Shown here: one piece after another, positions 62,508-64,000 of the stretch
Layout of the letters: each line of letters opens with the position of its first letter
Numbering within the stretch: the stretch's first letter is position 1
Assembly: GCA_945876185.1 (NCBI GenBank)
Contig: CAMCMZ010000005.1
Coordinates: forward strand, 33,383-97,382
Direction of reading: 5' to 3'
DNA: 64,000 nucleotides
From: Candidatus Kuenenia stuttgartensis
GTDB lineage: Bacteria; Planctomycetota; UBA11346
Program-made: the position numbers and the translations under genes
The notes under the pieces: generated by a model
Database searches by the model: none
What the model was told of the DNA's origin: nothing
Seen by the model: the letters and a program-made list of their open reading frames with translations, nothing else

Positions 62508-63962
62508 ATGAATACTCAACCAGAATTCCAATGCGATGCCTCGGTGCTGGCGGCCAAATGGCAATCTGCCCTTACCGGTCTAAGCGCTAATGTCGTTTCG
62601 GTCCATGGATACGACCGCCCAGTGCTGATCGAAGGCGGAGCCTACCCAGGTATCTGGCTTGAATGTGGTCCTTTGGAAGGATCCATCTATGGCATGGTGG
62701 ATCCGGATGTGGCCGTGGATAACCACCGCATATTTTTTCGCCAGCAACACGCCGATGGATATTTACCGTGCTACATCTGGAAGGATCGATCTGGGAAATC
62801 TCAGATCCAGATGGTCGTTCCGATCGCTGCCACCGCCTGGGATGTTTTCCAGCAGCAGGGAGACATCGCGTTCCTTGATGAGGCCTATCGGGCCTGTTGC
62901 GCCTGGGATGCTTGGCTGCTTCGTTGGCGGAATACTCGCGGGACTGGGCTTTGCGAAGCGTTTTGCGAATATGACACCGGGCACGACAACAGTCCACGTT
63001 TCGCCGGTCTGCCACATGAAGCCCAGGGCGGCGATGCTCGCCATTGTCCGACCGATCCACGTCTGCCCTACCTCGCTCCCGATCTTTCTGCAACCGTCTA
63101 TGGCGGTCGCCGGGCCTTGGCCCAGATGGCGGATCGACTGGGCCGCGCCGATGAGGCCCGGACCTGGAACGCAGCCGCAGAACAGATCCGTAAAAACCTG
63201 CTTGCGTTATGCTTTGATCCGCAAAGCGAGTGCTTCTACGACCTTGATCCGAACCTCCAATTTGTTCGCATCCGTGGCGATCTGCTGACGCGGGTCCTGG
63301 GAGAACACATCCCGGATCAGACCCTGTTCGATAAAATCTGGGGTTGCCACCTTGGTAATCCCGAGGGATTTTGGACTCCTTTCCCGTTTCCCTCGATCGC
63401 CATCAACGACCCGAGTTTTGTCCGTCCGATCCCCGGCAACTCCTGGGGTGGCGCGGCCCAGGCGCTGACCGCGCTGAGCGCACCGCGATGGATGGAGCAT
63501 TACGGCAAACACGCCAACCTGACATGGCTGATGCAGCGATGGATCCAGGCACTCTGCGCCGATAGCGACTTCCGCCAGCAGATGGATCCGGTGAGTGGCG
63601 TGTTTTCGCCTGATTCTGGCAGGTATTCACCAGCCATGTTGGTGCTGATCGACTTTGTTCGCCGCCTGCATGGAACCGTACATCTGCCAGATCGCATCGA
63701 ATGGGGTTGTCTGCCGCTTGAATCAGGGCGGTATTGGCACTGGCGAAACGGGAGAGCAACAATCATCCATAACGAGGGTCGTACCCATTTGCACCTCGAC
63801 AGCAGCAGCATCGCCGAGGTGATCGGTCCTTGTCGTCTGGTCACGGACCAGACCAATGGCATTGATTTAATTTCTAATAATTTTACAGGGTTCTTGCATA
63901 CGGATGCAGCGGCTTTCGCCGGTAGCATCGTCCCAGTCTTTGCTTCAGCATCCATCGGATGA
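62508..63962 (+). CDS. MGH1-like alpha/alpha-barrel glycoside hydrolase
   Basis: A 484-residue protein of the GH63/GH37-related alpha/alpha6-barrel group: GYLPCYIWKDRSGKSQIQMV, AATAWDVFQQQGDIAFLDEAY, LCEAFCEYDTGHDNSPRF, LSATVYGGRRALAQMADRLGR and GNSWGGAAQALTAL (in parts). EYDTGHDNSPR is the characteristic catalytic-acid region of MGH1-like enzymes, where Asp follows Tyr. No signal peptide, so cytoplasmic. Substrate unknown; its location at the end of an arabinan/rhamnogalacturonan region suggests pectic oligosaccharides. GC is lower than in neighbouring genes, hinting at separate acquisition. Confidence 0.8.
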   Translation: MNTQPEFQCDASVLAAKWQSALTGLSANVVSVHGYDRPVLIEGGAYPGIWLECGPLEGSIYGMVDPDVAVDNHRIFFRQQHADGYLPCYIWKDRSGKSQIQMVVPIAATAWDVFQQQGDIAFLDEAYRACCAWDAWLLRWRNTRGTGLCEAFCEYDTGHDNSPRFAGLPHEAQGGDARHCPTDPRLPYLAPDLSATVYGGRRALAQMADRLGRADEARTWNAAAEQIRKNLLALCFDPQSECFYDLDPNLQFVRIRGDLLTRVLGEHIPDQTLFDKIWGCHLGNPEGFWTPFPFPSIAINDPSFVRPIPGNSWGGAAQALTALSAPRWMEHYGKHANLTWLMQRWIQALCADSDFRQQMDPVSGVFSPDSGRYSPAMLVLIDFVRRLHGTVHLPDRIEWGCLPLESGRYWHWRNGRATIIHNEGRTHLHLDSSSIAEVIGPCRLVTDQTNGIDLISNNFTGFLHTDAAAFAGSIVPVFASASIG

Positions 63963-64000
63963 CGGAGATGATCGCGGCATTCGCTCGTCGGATAAGCTCA

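Noticed and set aside
63968..64000. Start of a further gene at the right edge
   Set aside because: An ATG follows GGAG with no spacing and only 11 codons are visible; too little to support a call.

Overview
The window is a GC-rich bacterial chromosome segment. Its gene content points to the PVC group, most likely a planctomycete or close relative. Three features suggest this: serine/threonine kinases with large extra domains, an ECF sigma factor of the kind usually paired with such kinases, and many exported proteins and plant-polysaccharide enzymes under AraC-type control. Intergenic spaces are full of palindromic repeats. Family names come from motifs and remembered family features; no database search was possible.

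Left part. A chromosomal stretch at 1-1870 carries a HEAT-like membrane protein split by an apparent frameshift. Next is a 7.15 kb integrative element at 1872-9027, bounded by a perfect 52-bp direct repeat formed from the 3' part of a tRNA-Arg(UCG) gene. The element encodes a tyrosine integrase, an AlpA-like regulator/excisionase, a primase-helicase with a P4/D5-type motor, a HGGxSTG-type phage protein and several unknown proteins. It also has clustered integrase arm-type repeats at both ends and a GGTGAAA iteron cluster that may be a replication origin. It resembles a P4-like satellite or minimal integrative plasmid with no visible capsid or packaging genes.

Middle part, 9.2-36.4 kb. These are mostly ordinary chromosomal genes: a MerR-like regulator, a NifU-like protein that has lost its scaffold cysteines, a pentein-family enzyme with an exported partner, pdxA, an FHA kinase with a degenerate catalytic loop, a PQQ-propeller protein, thiG, argS, a complete BMP-type nucleoside ABC importer, a YhcH/YjgK protein, a 2-oxoglutarate oxygenase, an ECF sigma factor, a serine/threonine kinase and exported proteins.

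Right part, 36.4-64 kb. This is a polysaccharide-utilisation region directed at pectin-like material. It holds a YetA/PcRGLX-like rhamnogalacturonan enzyme, a YesU-like DUF1961 protein, two GH127 enzymes (probable beta-L-arabinofuranosidases), a GH2 enzyme, an MGH1-like glycoside hydrolase, a UroD-like protein, an MFS transporter and five full-length AraC regulators. The region has been rearranged repeatedly: an AraC/divergent-promoter/YetA module is present in three degraded versions, and one GH127 gene sits inside a broken YetA copy. Fragments of AraC, UroD, PhyH and YetA genes litter the gaps.
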